Source: Capronia americana (lineage: Eukaryota > Ascomycota > Eurotiomycetes > Chaetothyriales > Herpotrichiellaceae). Taken from it: a DNA stretch of 64,000 bases. Where the stretch lies: assembly GCA_016110215.1 (NCBI GenBank), contig JADWQD010000004.1, positions 1,302,001-1,366,000 on the forward strand, given 5' to 3'. How positions within the stretch are numbered: the stretch's first letter is position 1; each line of letters begins with the position of its first letter. Under the pieces are notes generated by a model. It searched no databases and was not told the DNA's origin. It saw only the letters and a program-made list of their open reading frames with translations. The translations under genes and the position numbers were made by a program. Below, one piece after another: positions 21,899 through 32,530 of the stretch.

Positions 21899-23026
21899 GC
21901 TTGCAGTGTCGTCTCAACAGGACGACAAGGCCAGAGAGTCGTGAAAATAAAGCTGAATAGCACGGCTGGCAATCCAAGTGCAAGTTAACAATCCATATTT
22001 TTTGAACAGTTGTCTCCGGGCAAAGCTGACCAGGGTTAGCAGATTCCCAAGGCTTTGACCGAGAGAAAATCTTCGCATTGTATGCGTTGAGCGATACGCG
22101 GCGCATGGCTGTATACGAGTGCGGCTGAGTCGGTAGCTTGCTAACTCCGTTGGGACTCTTCGAGGCGTTCTGCTCTGGCGCGGCTGGCTCTCACAGCCGA
22201 CTTACCTGTCGCGTAGTCGACGGTTTGTCGTAGGGCGGTCCCGAGGGGAGGAAGTGCATCAAATTGGAACAGGCCGAATTCTGCATCACGAGCAGCGAAC
22301 ACGGGCCTGGAGCCATCGTGAATGGTGCGTCCCAAAGTCTGGACGCCGTAAGGCTTCGGCAAAAGTTCATCCATGCTTCCCAGTGGTTGTACCTAGGCTG
22401 GACGAACACGAAGACGGCGTCCAAAATACATGGGCTCGCTGGGTTGAAGTAGGCGGCCAAGCACCACAGCCCTTCCCTGGCCAATGAGCATGCGTGGCAA
22501 TGGGGCGAAACAAGACTCTAGCAAAGCGAGGCCAAGCCAATGTGCTCTGTGAGTGATGGAAACAAGAGCTTCCAAGAGTCGAGGGCAGAGGTTAAAGTAC
22601 AGGAGCTGAATGCGAGATCGTACTCGGCGTTCTTGGAGACTCTGAAGAAGACCATCGATGGTAAGCGGCAAATCATGGTAAGGACAGCTGGAAGCGAACA
22701 GAGGAGACCAAGATCGGCCAGCTTGCACAGCCTGATTCCAACTGGAAGGCGGGAATGCCAGCACGGGAATGCCAGGCCATGGCCAATGCATTTCATGGCG
22801 CTTGCCTCGAAGGAGCCAGAACGCAGCTCGGCCTTGCCCGTGGCCCTTTCCTGCCCGATAACAGTGGCTGCTCTTTCTAATGTTGAATGAGAGAACAACT
22901 CGTACTCCGTACGCACCGAAGTGCAAATGAGACCTGGCCGAGGAGATAAACCGTCCTCCGCAGGTCGCTCGTCGGAACCTGGATAATATTGAAGTCTTTA
23001 ATATGTAAGGGGAGAGTCCATCCTCT
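21899..23026. other. Intergenic region between SDR and cupredoxin-like genes
   Basis: About 1.1 kb upstream of the cupredoxin-like gene and downstream of the SDR gene, both on the minus strand. Open frames on both strands (for example 22540-22890 plus) have no recognisable domain and may be chance. Confidence 0.4.
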
Positions 23027-23975
23027 CTAACGGAAAGGCCACCCTCCAATGGTGATTCTGAACAATGCCGGATCTGCCTCAATCTCCGCTTTACGAGCGA
23101 TTAGCTCTTCCACGTCCCAATTAGCCCACAGATATCGTCCTGATTTCAGAAAGTCGCCTTCTCCACTGGCTAACCACACCATAAAATGCGCCGGCAGCTC
23201 TGGTTCGTCCAAGAAGTCACCCGCAGGCACACGATCAAGGCCGCCCATGACCTTCTCGACCATCTTGGTATGGACGACACCGGGGTGCACCGTGAAGACG
23301 CGTAGCTGCGGATTCTCCTCTGCCAGGTATTCGTCGAGCTTCGCCATGGCCAGCTTGGACGCAAGATATGCCGAGGTTTTAGGGAAATGTGCGGCAGGCA
23401 GATGACAAGACGCGGCGTTTGTGTTGATATATGCCGCGTTCGGACGGCACTTGGGTAAGAAATGCTTCGCGAAATGAGTTGCAAATTTGGCATGGATTTC
23501 GAATGCTTTCCACCAGTCGTCCTCATCTGCACCAGCAATAGAGGTCAAATCGGGCAAGTACCTGTGGAAGAAGGTCAGCCCCATAGCTTCGCAGTGACGA
23601 CCCAGTCCGTTGGCCATACCCAGCACAGTTCGCAAATATGTCCCAAGCACCCAGTTCGACTCGGATGTGGTGAGCAGCTGTACCCACGCTTTCTGCCTTG
23701 GAGACATCGGCCACGGACACCATCACAGTCGCGCCCGGGTATGCCTGAGTAATGGTGTCTTTTGTCTGCTGAAGAGTTGACTCTGTTCGTCCTACCAAAG
23801 CAATCCTTCGAGCCCCGGCCTTTGCGAACGCCAGCGCAACGGCGGATCCAATGCTTCCATGCCCTGCTCCCGTCACTACAACAGTCTTGTTCTCTGCTGA
23901 TAGTGCAGGTCTCGAGGGGTCAATGGCCGCATAGCTGGTCTTTCGGTATGTCTTGGTGAAGCAGGGGTATGCCAT
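23027..23975 (-). CDS. Short-chain dehydrogenase/reductase
   Basis: Model on the minus strand: 23975-23620 and 23561-23027, with a 58-base GTATGG...CAG intron; 296 residues. Classical SDR motifs are visible: the dinucleotide-binding TGAGHGSIG after a beta strand, NCAG in place of NNAG at the intron junction, and the catalytic YxxxK as YLASK (Y184, K188). The arginine in LVGRTES after the second strand suggests NADP(H) preference. The C-terminal region HPGVVHTKMVEK is typical. The substrate is unknown. The ATG at 23975 was chosen because the frame continues upstream only to a TTG. It is divergent from cystathionine beta-synthase across about 480 bases. Confidence 0.88.
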
Positions 23976-24454
23976 GGTATCAATTGGGGATTTGTGCAGG
24001 CTCAAGCACGACCAGTGATGCGGGCAGACCAGTTGATATATTTTCTCTTCACTCTCCTCTCACCTCGGCGCTGACTGGATCATCCGAGCTTCTCAATCAA
24101 GCTGGTCACCGCTCGAACCTCGTTGAGAAGGCGCATTCACCAATTTCCCTCCCTCCTTTGGACGCCCGATGACGACCACATCAAAGTGTCTGAGAACGCC
24201 TTGTGGTGGATGTATCGTATTTACCGTGTAGGGTGAAGCACCGAGGTGCCTAACGTGCCTAAGTGAAATTTGTGACGCCCCCCGAGGCGCCCCGCACCAA
24301 CCCGGTTATCAGCGGCTATTGCAAATGCCATTGCCGCAGTCCATCACCTCATTCCACAGCAGAACCCGCAATAATTTTGCTTGACAACCACAAGACAGAG
24401 TCCCCTATCTCGACGGCATCGACGGCGACAAGAAGTCCAGAGCGCTCAACCACA
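23976..24454. promoter_or_regulatory. Divergent promoter region of SDR and cystathionine beta-synthase
   Basis: About 480 bases between the two ATGs. GTGCCTAA occurs twice with nine-base spacing at 24246-24253 and 24255-24262, upstream of the CBS gene. Whether it is a protein site is unknown. Confidence 0.4.
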
Positions 24455-26239
24455 ATGTCCTCGTCAAGCGGGACGCGTCTCAACGCCGAAGGGGCACACC
24501 TCACCTCCCTCGAACTGATCGGCCAGACCCCTCTCATCCGACTCAACAAGATTCCCCAGTCACTCGGCATCCAAGCCACCGTGTACGCGAAATGCGAGTT
24601 CTTCAACGCCGGCGGTAGTGTCAAAGACCGCATAGCGCTACGCATGGTCGAAGAGGCTGAGAAATCAGGCCGCATCAAACCAGGAGACACGCTGATCGAG
24701 CCCACCAGTGGAAACACGTAAGGACAGCCAAACGAGTACTTGCCCTGATTTTGCCCGTGAACGGGAACGTGAGTGCAAGCACTAACGGCAAATTTACAAT
24801 GCAGGGGAATCGGCCTCGCCCTCGTCGCGGCGGTCAAAGGCTACCGCACGATCATCACGCTCCCTGAGAAGATGTCCGCCGAGAAGGTCGCCGTGCTGAA
24901 AGCCCTCAACGCAACCATCATCCGCACGCCCACCGAAGCGGCCTTTGACTCCCCGGAGTCGCACATCGGGGTCGCGAAGCGGCTGGAGAAGGAGATCCCC
25001 AATGCCCACATCCTAGACCAGTACAGCAACCCGGACAATCCGCTGGCCCACGAACTAGGGACTGCAGAGGAGATATGGAAGCAGACAGCTGGCAAGATCA
25101 CGGCAGTGGTGGCCGGGGCAGGCACAGGCGGCACAATCACCGGCATAGCGCGCGGGCTGCACAAGCACAACAAGTCGATCAAGATCATCGCCGCCGATCC
25201 GCAGGGTTCGATTCTTGCTCTCCCCGCGCAGTTGAACGAGGAATTCGCCAACCAGGCGTACAAGGTCGAGGGGATAGGTTACGACTTCATCCCCGACGTG
25301 CTGGACCAGAAGGTCGTGGACAAATGGTACAAGACCGACGATCGGGACTCGTTCCACTACGCCCGCCGGCTCATCGCCGAAGAAGGCCTCCTCGTCGGCG
25401 GCAGCAGCGGGTCTGCCCTCGCGGCGACCATCCAGGCGGCGAGGGACCTAGGTCTGGGAAAGGACGATGTGATTGTCACGATCCTCCCAGACTCCATCCG
25501 CTCATACCTATCCAAATTCGTCGACGACGACTGGCTGGCCGCGAACAACCTCCTCCCGCCGACCCCGCCTGCAGAACCACAATCCCCCTCCTCGCCATCA
25601 CTGTTGTCCCGCACCCCGAGCGTCAAGAAGGACGACCCGTTCCACGGCGCGCGCGTCAAACACCTCCGCCTCAAGCCCGTCCAGACAGTCACCTCGGACT
25701 CGCCCTGTAGTGCCGCCATCGAAGTCATGCGCGAAAAGGGCTTCGACCAACTGCCTGTCCTGGCGCCCAGCCCGTCACGCAGACTCGTCGGCCTCGTTAC
25801 GCTGGGCAATTTGCTGTCGCGCATCTCGCACGGTCGCGCCACGGGGAAAAGCCCCGTCTCGGACGTCATGTTCGACTTCAGCCACATCAGCGAAGTGTCC
25901 GTGGACAGGACTGACATATCCGACTTGATGACCACGAGTGCCGATCCCGCGAGTGAACCCGCCGCACAGGAGAAGTTCTCAAGCGAGATGACGGAAAAGG
26001 AGAACGGTCTGACCGACGCGACCAACTCGAAAAGCAGAGCCAGGGCCCAGAGCAAGAGCAAGAGGAAACAGTTTGTGGAGATCACCCTGGATACGCCTCT
26101 GAGTGCGCTGAATAGGTTCTTTGAGTGGCAGAGCGCGGCGATTGTGACGGAGCGGGACGACAAGGGGACGCTGAAGCCCGTGGCGGTGGTGACCAAGGTG
26201 GATCTATTGACATGGATGCTAAGCGAGCAGAAGGTATAG
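24455..26239 (+). CDS. CYS4: Cystathionine beta-synthase
   Basis: Model: exons 24455-24717 and 24805-26239, intron of 87 bases; 565 residues. The PLP enzyme condenses serine and homocysteine to cystathionine in transsulfuration. Visible are the Schiff-base lysine in GGSVKDRIA (K57), TSGNTGIGLA across the exon junction, the phosphate loop GTGGTITG and GGSSGSAL. Two C-terminal CBS domains follow at about 375-435 and 510-563, the regulatory region typical of CBS. The second pair is separated by a charged Lys/Ser/Glu-rich insert of about 60 residues. The protein starts almost directly at the catalytic fold, so the heme-binding extension of animal CBS is missing, as in yeast. The ATG at 24455 was chosen; the frame is open further up, but without a better ATG. 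Confidence 0.94.
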
Positions 26240-27348
26240 TGCTGGGTCGCTCTAAGGAGCACGATCACGCAGGGCAGCAGTGTTCGTCTAGGGGGAGGAG
26301 ATTCATTCCCGCTGATATCGTAATGCGATGATGATGTGGTGCATGGGACGGCGCGATTGATGGCCATTCAACATGACGAGATACGTTAACCTGGGCTGCA
26401 AGGGAGGCACAGAACCACAATTGTGACATTGTATAGAAGAAGACGTTGAGTGGACTTCTGTTGTGGTATTCACACAATAAAACTCGTGTCTGCGAGGATA
26501 AATTTTCTATGACAAATTTGCAAGGCCTACCTGTGAGTTGCGCTACAGTACCCTGCCAAGGCGCGTAGTCCATCATCAGGACTTCAACAGCCCGGCAGAG
26601 GCAAGCAACAAAATAGAGAACGAAGAACTGTGGTCCGAGGACGAGGGGGGCTGGGAGGGAATCGTCGCATGGTGTAACGCAAGAAGGAGTGAGGCGAGCT
26701 GAGTTATGATTAGTGCTGTCGAAATGTCGAGGGCCGTATGAGCGCGAGGGGGGGTAGGGGCGGATCGTCTGGGACGCAACGACTAGACGGCCGAGAGCGG
26801 TGAATATACGGGTAGAGTATGTCAGCGAGACGCGAGAAAACGACGACGATGTGGACGGTGAGGACGACGCCGAACGCGGAGAGCTGCGACGTGGGAATAG
26901 TGGCCGAACGGAAACGAGGGGGTTGTTGTACATATCGACGAGGAAGGGGAACGGAAGAGGCGCTGGAACGTGCTGTCTAGCTAGGTACCGTCCGATTGTT
27001 CGTACGTATCGACGCTCCGATCGAGTACTATCGCTGATGATTGTGGTGATGGAGAAAGCCGCGTGCACAGGATCGAGCCTGCACAGTTTCGTTCGCTCGA
27101 AACCGATCTAGTTCCCATATCAAGTCAATTGCACCGTGCTTTGCTTCACCTGGATCTCTCAGGCCCTGCATGCTCCGCAGCCAAAAACGTCATAGTAACA
27201 CTGTCAATGAAGAAGAGCCAGGAAGGAAAACCTGTGAAAAACCATGTCCTCCGAATACAGCAACTTTTGGTGACTCCCAATTTGCTATCCGCTCTCTCGT
27301 CGCCAATGTTGCGGCGCGGTTCCGACGGCGGCAGATCATGGTGGTTGT
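26240..27348. other. Convergent intergenic region between CBS and SR-protein genes
   Basis: About 1.1 kb between two stop codons. A minus-strand open frame (26265-27068) begins at GTG and lacks any family signature, so it is not called. Otherwise nothing seen. Confidence 0.45.
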
Positions 27349-28131
27349 TCATTCCGCAGTGTCGAGTTCATCGTGGGCCGGAGGTGGGGAGTCCAGGGCT
27401 GATACGGGTGTCAGCGATTGTTTCAAAGCTGTTCAGGCCAAGCTCCTTCGGAGTCGATTTCCATCATACCTTTACGGTCGTCTCCATTTGCACCGGCATC
27501 GCGGTCATCGTCACGGCGGTCTCGATCGTCCTTCATGTCACGATCCCGGTCGCGGTCGCGGTCGGCAGGGCTGCGGGATCGGCGGCGATCATCGTAGTCT
27601 CGGTCACGATCTCTGCGGTCATCACGATCGCGGTCTCGGCGATCATCCTTGCGGGGAGAGTAGTCGCGGCGCCGCGGGGAGGGGGAGCGACCAGAGCGAC
27701 GTGGAGGGGAACGTTCTCGACGGCCGCGATCACGACCAGCCTCATATCGCCAGGTAGCAGAGGGGGGAGTACGAGCCCACTGCGATAAGCGTAGGTTAGA
27801 AGGTGGGAACGTCTTTGTGTGGGATGGCGTTTCGTACCTCGATCTTCAAGACATCGTCTCTGCCGATTCGCTTGTTGTGCATCTCGTGGTAGGCATCATC
27901 GGCATCGCGTCGGCTCTCGTATTCGACAAAGGCAAAGCTATCGACTTGTAAGCTGAGAAAGCAACTGGTCGAAACGATTGTGACCTACAGTCTGCTGGAG
28001 GCAGTTCGCGGAGCAGGGATATCACATCTTACCAGCCGACCATAGTGCTCGAACTCATAGGCGAGGTCACGAGCGCGGGTGCCGTGGCCGAAACCAGTGA
28101 CATAGAGCGTGGTGCCAGATCGAGAAGACAT
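27349..28131 (-). CDS. SR-type RNA-binding splicing factor (RRM plus RD/RS tail)
   Basis: Model on the minus strand: 28131-27989, 27937-27838, 27779-27470, 27398-27349; 200 residues, introns of 51, 57 and 71 bases. All exons are short, so no long open frame marks it. Residues about 8-80 form one RRM: LYVTGFGHGT as RNP2, and FAFVEYES formed across the first intron as RNP1. Then come WARTPP and a tail of alternating Arg-Asp and Arg-Ser pairs, ending PPAHDELDTAE. The pattern matches the fungal Srp1/Srp2 group, which binds pre-mRNA in the nucleus and promotes splicing or mRNA export. The phase closes across all four exons and the stop follows directly, which supports the model strongly. Confidence 0.88.
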
Positions 28132-28909
28132 GGTTGTCAAGGGGGCCAGGTGGCAAAGGAAGAGTGGCTTGGTCAATGTGGTCTCAGCAGGCCAAACCCA
28201 GGTCTGATCTCAGCTGTAGAGGATGATGCAGCAGAGTGTGATTGGGAGAAAGTGTCTGGTGACTTGTCCACAGAGAAGACACGAGGTTGGGCGGATGAAT
28301 ATTGTAGGAAGAAGGGTGAAGATGTGTTTGTGAAAGGCTGCCGCCTCAACCTGTGACGCTAAACCCAATCGGGAGTGTCTGGTCTGAGACTGACTTGGGC
28401 ACAGGTCGACACGGTCACGCAGCCGACAATCCAGACACTCACTGCCCCCGTCGCTTCTATGTACAGCTGGCTTCCAAAGCGAGCCTGGACAACCATATTC
28501 TATTCTTGAAGTTCTTGAGTCCTTCTGCTCGACGACTCTCCCCTTTGCACGCCTCCGCTTGGACAGTTACTGTTCACTTGCGCCAATCCCCTGGCCCGAT
28601 TTGTCCCGTATCCGTGTCGATTCGGATATCACCCTTTGCTGAGTCTATCTTTACCGGTGTATGACAGCAAACCAGCTGTGAGCGAGGCTCTATCCTTTGA
28701 TACCGGGGTCTGAGACCGTGGTTCGAAAGGGATAAAGCTCGACAAACACAGTATGCTCTCCTACAGGCACCGAACATCGTAGACAGAATTTTCCATGGAC
28801 GCCACAGCTTCTATCAGCACCCGAAAACCGCTCGCTGTGACACCTCCATTCTTACAGCCGTATCCTTGGGCACTTCCATCACTGCCTTTGCGCAAACCAC
28901 TCCAAAGTC
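28132..28909. promoter_or_regulatory. Divergent promoter region of the SR-protein and carrier genes
   Basis: About 780 bases between the two ATGs. Pyrimidine-rich patches occur on the plus strand near 28500-28580. No tRNA or other gene was recognised. Confidence 0.4.
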
Positions 28910-30019
28910 ATGCGTCTCGGAGAAAAAGAGCCCGTTACTGTCAATGGTAGCATAGGCCAGAGCTCAGTTTCCCTTGCGAACCTACCCAGCGTCAATCAGG
29001 TCAGTATGTCGGACCCATTGTTAGGTTGCCCTAATGCAGAATAGGACCCAACCGCCATGTCGACAAACGACGTTCTTATCCCACTACGAGAGTTCATCTC
29101 CGCGCCCTTTACAGCCGCATTCTGCGCCGGCGGTGTCGCAGGCGCTGTGTCGCGAACGGTCGTCTCCCCTTTAGAGCGGCTAAAAATTCTTTACCAAATA
29201 CAAAGCGCAGGCCGCAATGAGTATAAGATGTCCATCGTCAAAGCTCTTAAGAAGATGTATACGGATGAGGGCTGGAGAGGCTTCATGAGAGGCAACGGTA
29301 CGAACTGCGTACGGATAATACCATATTCAGCGGTTCAATTCGGCGCATACAATGTCTACAAACGTTTTGCTGAACCCTCGCCTGGTGCCGATCTTGACCC
29401 TCTCCGCCGGCTGATCTGTGGGGGCTTAGCTGGAATCACCTCCGTCACATTCACATATCCCCTGGACATCGTTCGAACGCGCTTGTCCATCCAGTCCGCC
29501 TCTTTCGCCGCGCTTGGGAAACATGAAGGAAAGTTACCGGGCATGTGGCAGACCATGGTGACCATGTACAAGAATGAGGGCGGTTTCATGGGCCTTTACA
29601 GAGGGATCATCCCCACGGTCGCTGGTGTGGCTCCCTACGTTGGTCTCAACTTCATGGTCTATGAATCCGTCAGACAATACTTCACCGAGCCGGGCGAGAA
29701 GAATCCTGTTTGGTATAATAAACTTGCGGCTGGCGCCATCTCAGGAGCTGTGGCTCAGACTTGCACATATCCTTTTGATGTGTTACGGCGGCGGTTCCAG
29801 ATCAACTCGATGAACGGCATGGGCTACCAATACAAGTCAATATGGGGGGCCATCACTACCATCATTGCCCAGGAGGGTGTCTTTGGGCTCTACAAGGGGA
29901 TCGTGCCCAACTTGCTCAAAGTGGCTCCGAGTATGGCTAGCAGTTGGCTCAGCTTCGAGATGACTCGGGATTTCCTCGTTAGCCTGAAACCGGACCCGGA
30001 CGCAGCAGAACCGTTGTGA
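28910..30019 (+). CDS. Mitochondrial SLC25 carrier, APS/PAPS or CoA type
   Basis: Model: exons 28910-28999 and 29045-30019 (45-base GTCAGT...TAG intron), 354 residues. The internal ATG at 29057 would give 320 residues with all three repeats intact, so the first exon is the uncertain part. It adds an in-phase leader ending in SVNQDPTA. Three mitochondrial carrier repeats carry the signature Px[DE]xx[KR]: SPLERLK, YPLDIVR and YPFDVLR. The first repeat region (FCAGGVAGAVSRTVVSPLER) and the RGNGTNCVRIIPYSAVQF segment resemble yeast YPR011C (APS/PAPS carrier) and human SLC25A42 (CoA carrier). The transported substrate is therefore an adenine nucleotide derivative by inference. It acts in the inner mitochondrial membrane. 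Confidence 0.85.
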
Positions 30020-30564
30020 GTTCCCGGAAGATCAGCACAGAGCCTTTGCTGCCGACATAGCTCCACGAGGAGGCCGAGATGAGTGAGAACTTGCGGGGAG
30101 GGATTTCTAATGGGACCTGGCGTCTGAGCTTCTATATCCGGGCCTTCGATTTGTTCCTAGGTGAGCTGGGGAAGCCTGGGTTGCGGCTGCTGTACATTTC
30201 ATGATACAATGGGGTGGGACGACATTTCCTGGAGTCAGGCAAAAACGGACTAGACAGGATGGCCGGCAGGCATTTTCAGGAGTAGGAAAGACTTGTCTCA
30301 AGAAGCTCGAACATGAGTTCCCGCACTAGATCCTCATTACTGAACATTGAAGTGAGTCGAGTCGCAACGTTCTCATGTGGAATACCTGTGGCACAAATGA
30401 GATTACGGGAAGCGGGTATCGCCCAAAGCGGGTTAGCTCCGATTGTAAATCTTGGCAACACTTCTGCACACACTCCCGTTTTCCGCATCCACCAAATTTG
30501 AGATTGACCTCGTGAGGACGACGTCGACCCTTTCAATCCAGCACAACCTCCACAAACCGCGATC
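30020..30564. other. Intergenic region upstream of the eL18 gene
   Basis: About 545 bases between two plus-strand genes, holding the eL18 promoter. No distinct element is certain. Confidence 0.4.
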
Positions 30565-31248
30565 ATGGGTATGCGCAGTCTATGCCTTGAGGCTTTTGGG
30601 ACAGCTCAACTGACATTTCTGCTCAGGTATCGACCTCGATCGCCATCACGTAAAGGCGAGCCACCGAAAGGCGCCCAAGAGCGACAATGTCTACCTCAAG
30701 CTCTTGGTGAAGCTTTACCGCTTCCTTGCCCGTAAGTCTGAAACTCGGGCCGCAGGAGATGCGGCGAATGCTAACAGCCCGCTGCAGGCCGCACTGACTC
30801 CAATTTCAACAAAGTCGTCCTCAAGCGTCTCTTCATGTCTCGCATCAACCGCCCTCCGATGTCTATCTCCCGCATCGCCAGCAAAGTCTCCACCGAGAGC
30901 GCAAAGAAGGCATACGCCGACAAGACCATCGCCGTCGTTGGTACCGTCACAGATGACAACCGCCTGCTCACAGTCCCCGAGCTGCACATCGCCGCCCTCA
31001 GATTCACATCGACTGCTCGCGCCAGGATTGAGAAGGCCGGTGGTGAATGTCTCACTCTCGATCAACTGGCTATGAAGCACCCTACAGGTAGCAATGTTGT
31101 GTTGTTGAGGGGTCCGAAGAACGCGAGAGAGGCGGTCAAGCACTTTGGCATGGGTCCTCACAAGCACAAGAAGCCGTATATTGAGAGCAAGGGACGCAAG
31201 TTTGAGAAGGGTAGAGGTCGCAGACGGTCCAAGGGTTTCAAGGTGTAA
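30565..31248 (+). CDS. RPL18: 60S ribosomal protein eL18
   Basis: Model: exons 30565-30568, 30627-30731, 30788-31248; 189 residues, introns of 58 and 56 bases. The first exon carries only ATG and one further base, a common arrangement in fungal ribosomal protein genes. Splicing yields MGIDLDRHHVKAS at the start and FLARRTDSNFN across the second junction, both characteristic of eL18. The C-terminus is very basic (GRKFEKGRGRRRSKGFKV). It is a large-subunit protein of the cytosolic ribosome. The introns are too short to hold a box C/D or H/ACA snoRNA. Confidence 0.96.
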
Positions 31249-32530
31249 ACACTGGTTCCTACTTTGTGTTACTCTCATGAAGATGATGAGTCGAGCAGGA
31301 CGTGCCACCTGGTGGGTGTGGACACTGGCGTGATCCAAGGCCATGCGACAGTGACGACGATGTCTTCCGAGTGCGGACAAATGACCTCAAGCCCGGGCTT
31401 GAACAGTGCGCTACTTCCTCACAATACTCTATGCTAGATGCCGTGTCCTTGGTCAAAAGTTGCGGCCTACATGTTGATGAGCAACGTGAAGAATTCGAGA
31501 CCAAGAAGAGAAGTTCAAATGGTTGATTCAAAAGTGTGGTCGACCTGTTCCTGCTCCTGCTTGGCTCTGACACTTTGCTTTGCGTGTCCAGGCTCGTTGT
31601 CACAATCAAGTTCATCCTACTCGTACTCTTGAATGCCTCGCCTTATATTAGAGCCGACTTCTCCGACAAACCTTTGTGCTCACTTCAATTTTGACTGCCT
31701 GTCCTAAAGGTTGATTTTCGTCAGAACAGCATATTCTCGCTCTCGTACCGCCAAAAGTCAGTCGATGACGGATGAGATCGCTTTTCGCAAGGTTCAGACA
31801 TGCATACAAACTAGAAGTACTCGTACACCTGGGCGGAAAACTGTCTCAAGCCTACTAGGCTAATCCCAAAATTGTGCGCACATTTCGCATATGCAGTTGA
31901 GATGTCATTGGTTCGTCGGACTCCACCGCCCGATATTCCAGCCAAAAGATTCTAGATCCACGTCGACATTTCAGTCAACATGACTCAAAAGGCGTAACAT
32001 TAAAGTAAGCATTTGCCTTGCTATACAAGAAAGGCCTACGCAAATCTCTTCGAATCCTGACAATCTACATGCTCTATCCCGGTTGTGCAAGTGGGAAGAA
32101 AACCGAGGACTCGCACAAACGCCAGAGACCAACGAAGAACTTGGTGGAAGGCTAATAAGAAGCCATTAGGTGAGAGAGGTAGGACGAAGATTTACCAAAG
32201 GCTCAAGACCCTGGAGGCATCCATTCTTCGCTAGAAGTTGGACGTTTACCTCCTGGGGGGGTCGCACGCACCCTCTTCCTATCAGTCGAGAGACCACCAA
32301 GAAGGGCCCAAGAGAGAGGAATAAAGGGTGGCGGAACTATTTGTTTTCAGATCCAACGAAATCGTCGATTGACACGGACCGACCGCATTATAGCAGGACC
32401 TGCACCATCTCCATTCCAATTCGGACCTCGTCAATTCTGCTACAGTCGATATCCAACTTGAGTAGCGGTCCATCATCCTCCACCAGCACTATATACCCAA
32501 CCTACTTTTAGAGGGAGCACCAAATCAATC
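31249..32530. other. Intergenic region between eL18 and PRO2
   Basis: About 1.3 kb between two plus-strand genes. A TATA-like ATATACCC lies near 32490-32497, about 40 bases before the PRO2 ATG. No gene or RNA seen. Confidence 0.4.

Noticed and set aside
22393..23082. 229-codon minus-strand frame in the 22-23 kb gap
   Set aside because: It overlaps the end of the SDR gene in another frame and has no recognisable domain or ATG-led conserved block.
26265..27068. 267-codon minus-strand frame between CBS and the SR-protein gene
   Set aside because: Its first codon is GTG, later ATGs are internal, and the protein is Ser/Pro/Arg-rich without any family motif.
28700..28745. TGGTTCGAAAG, resembling a tRNA B box
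   Set aside because: The motif ends AAGG, not ATCC, and no cloverleaf can be drawn.
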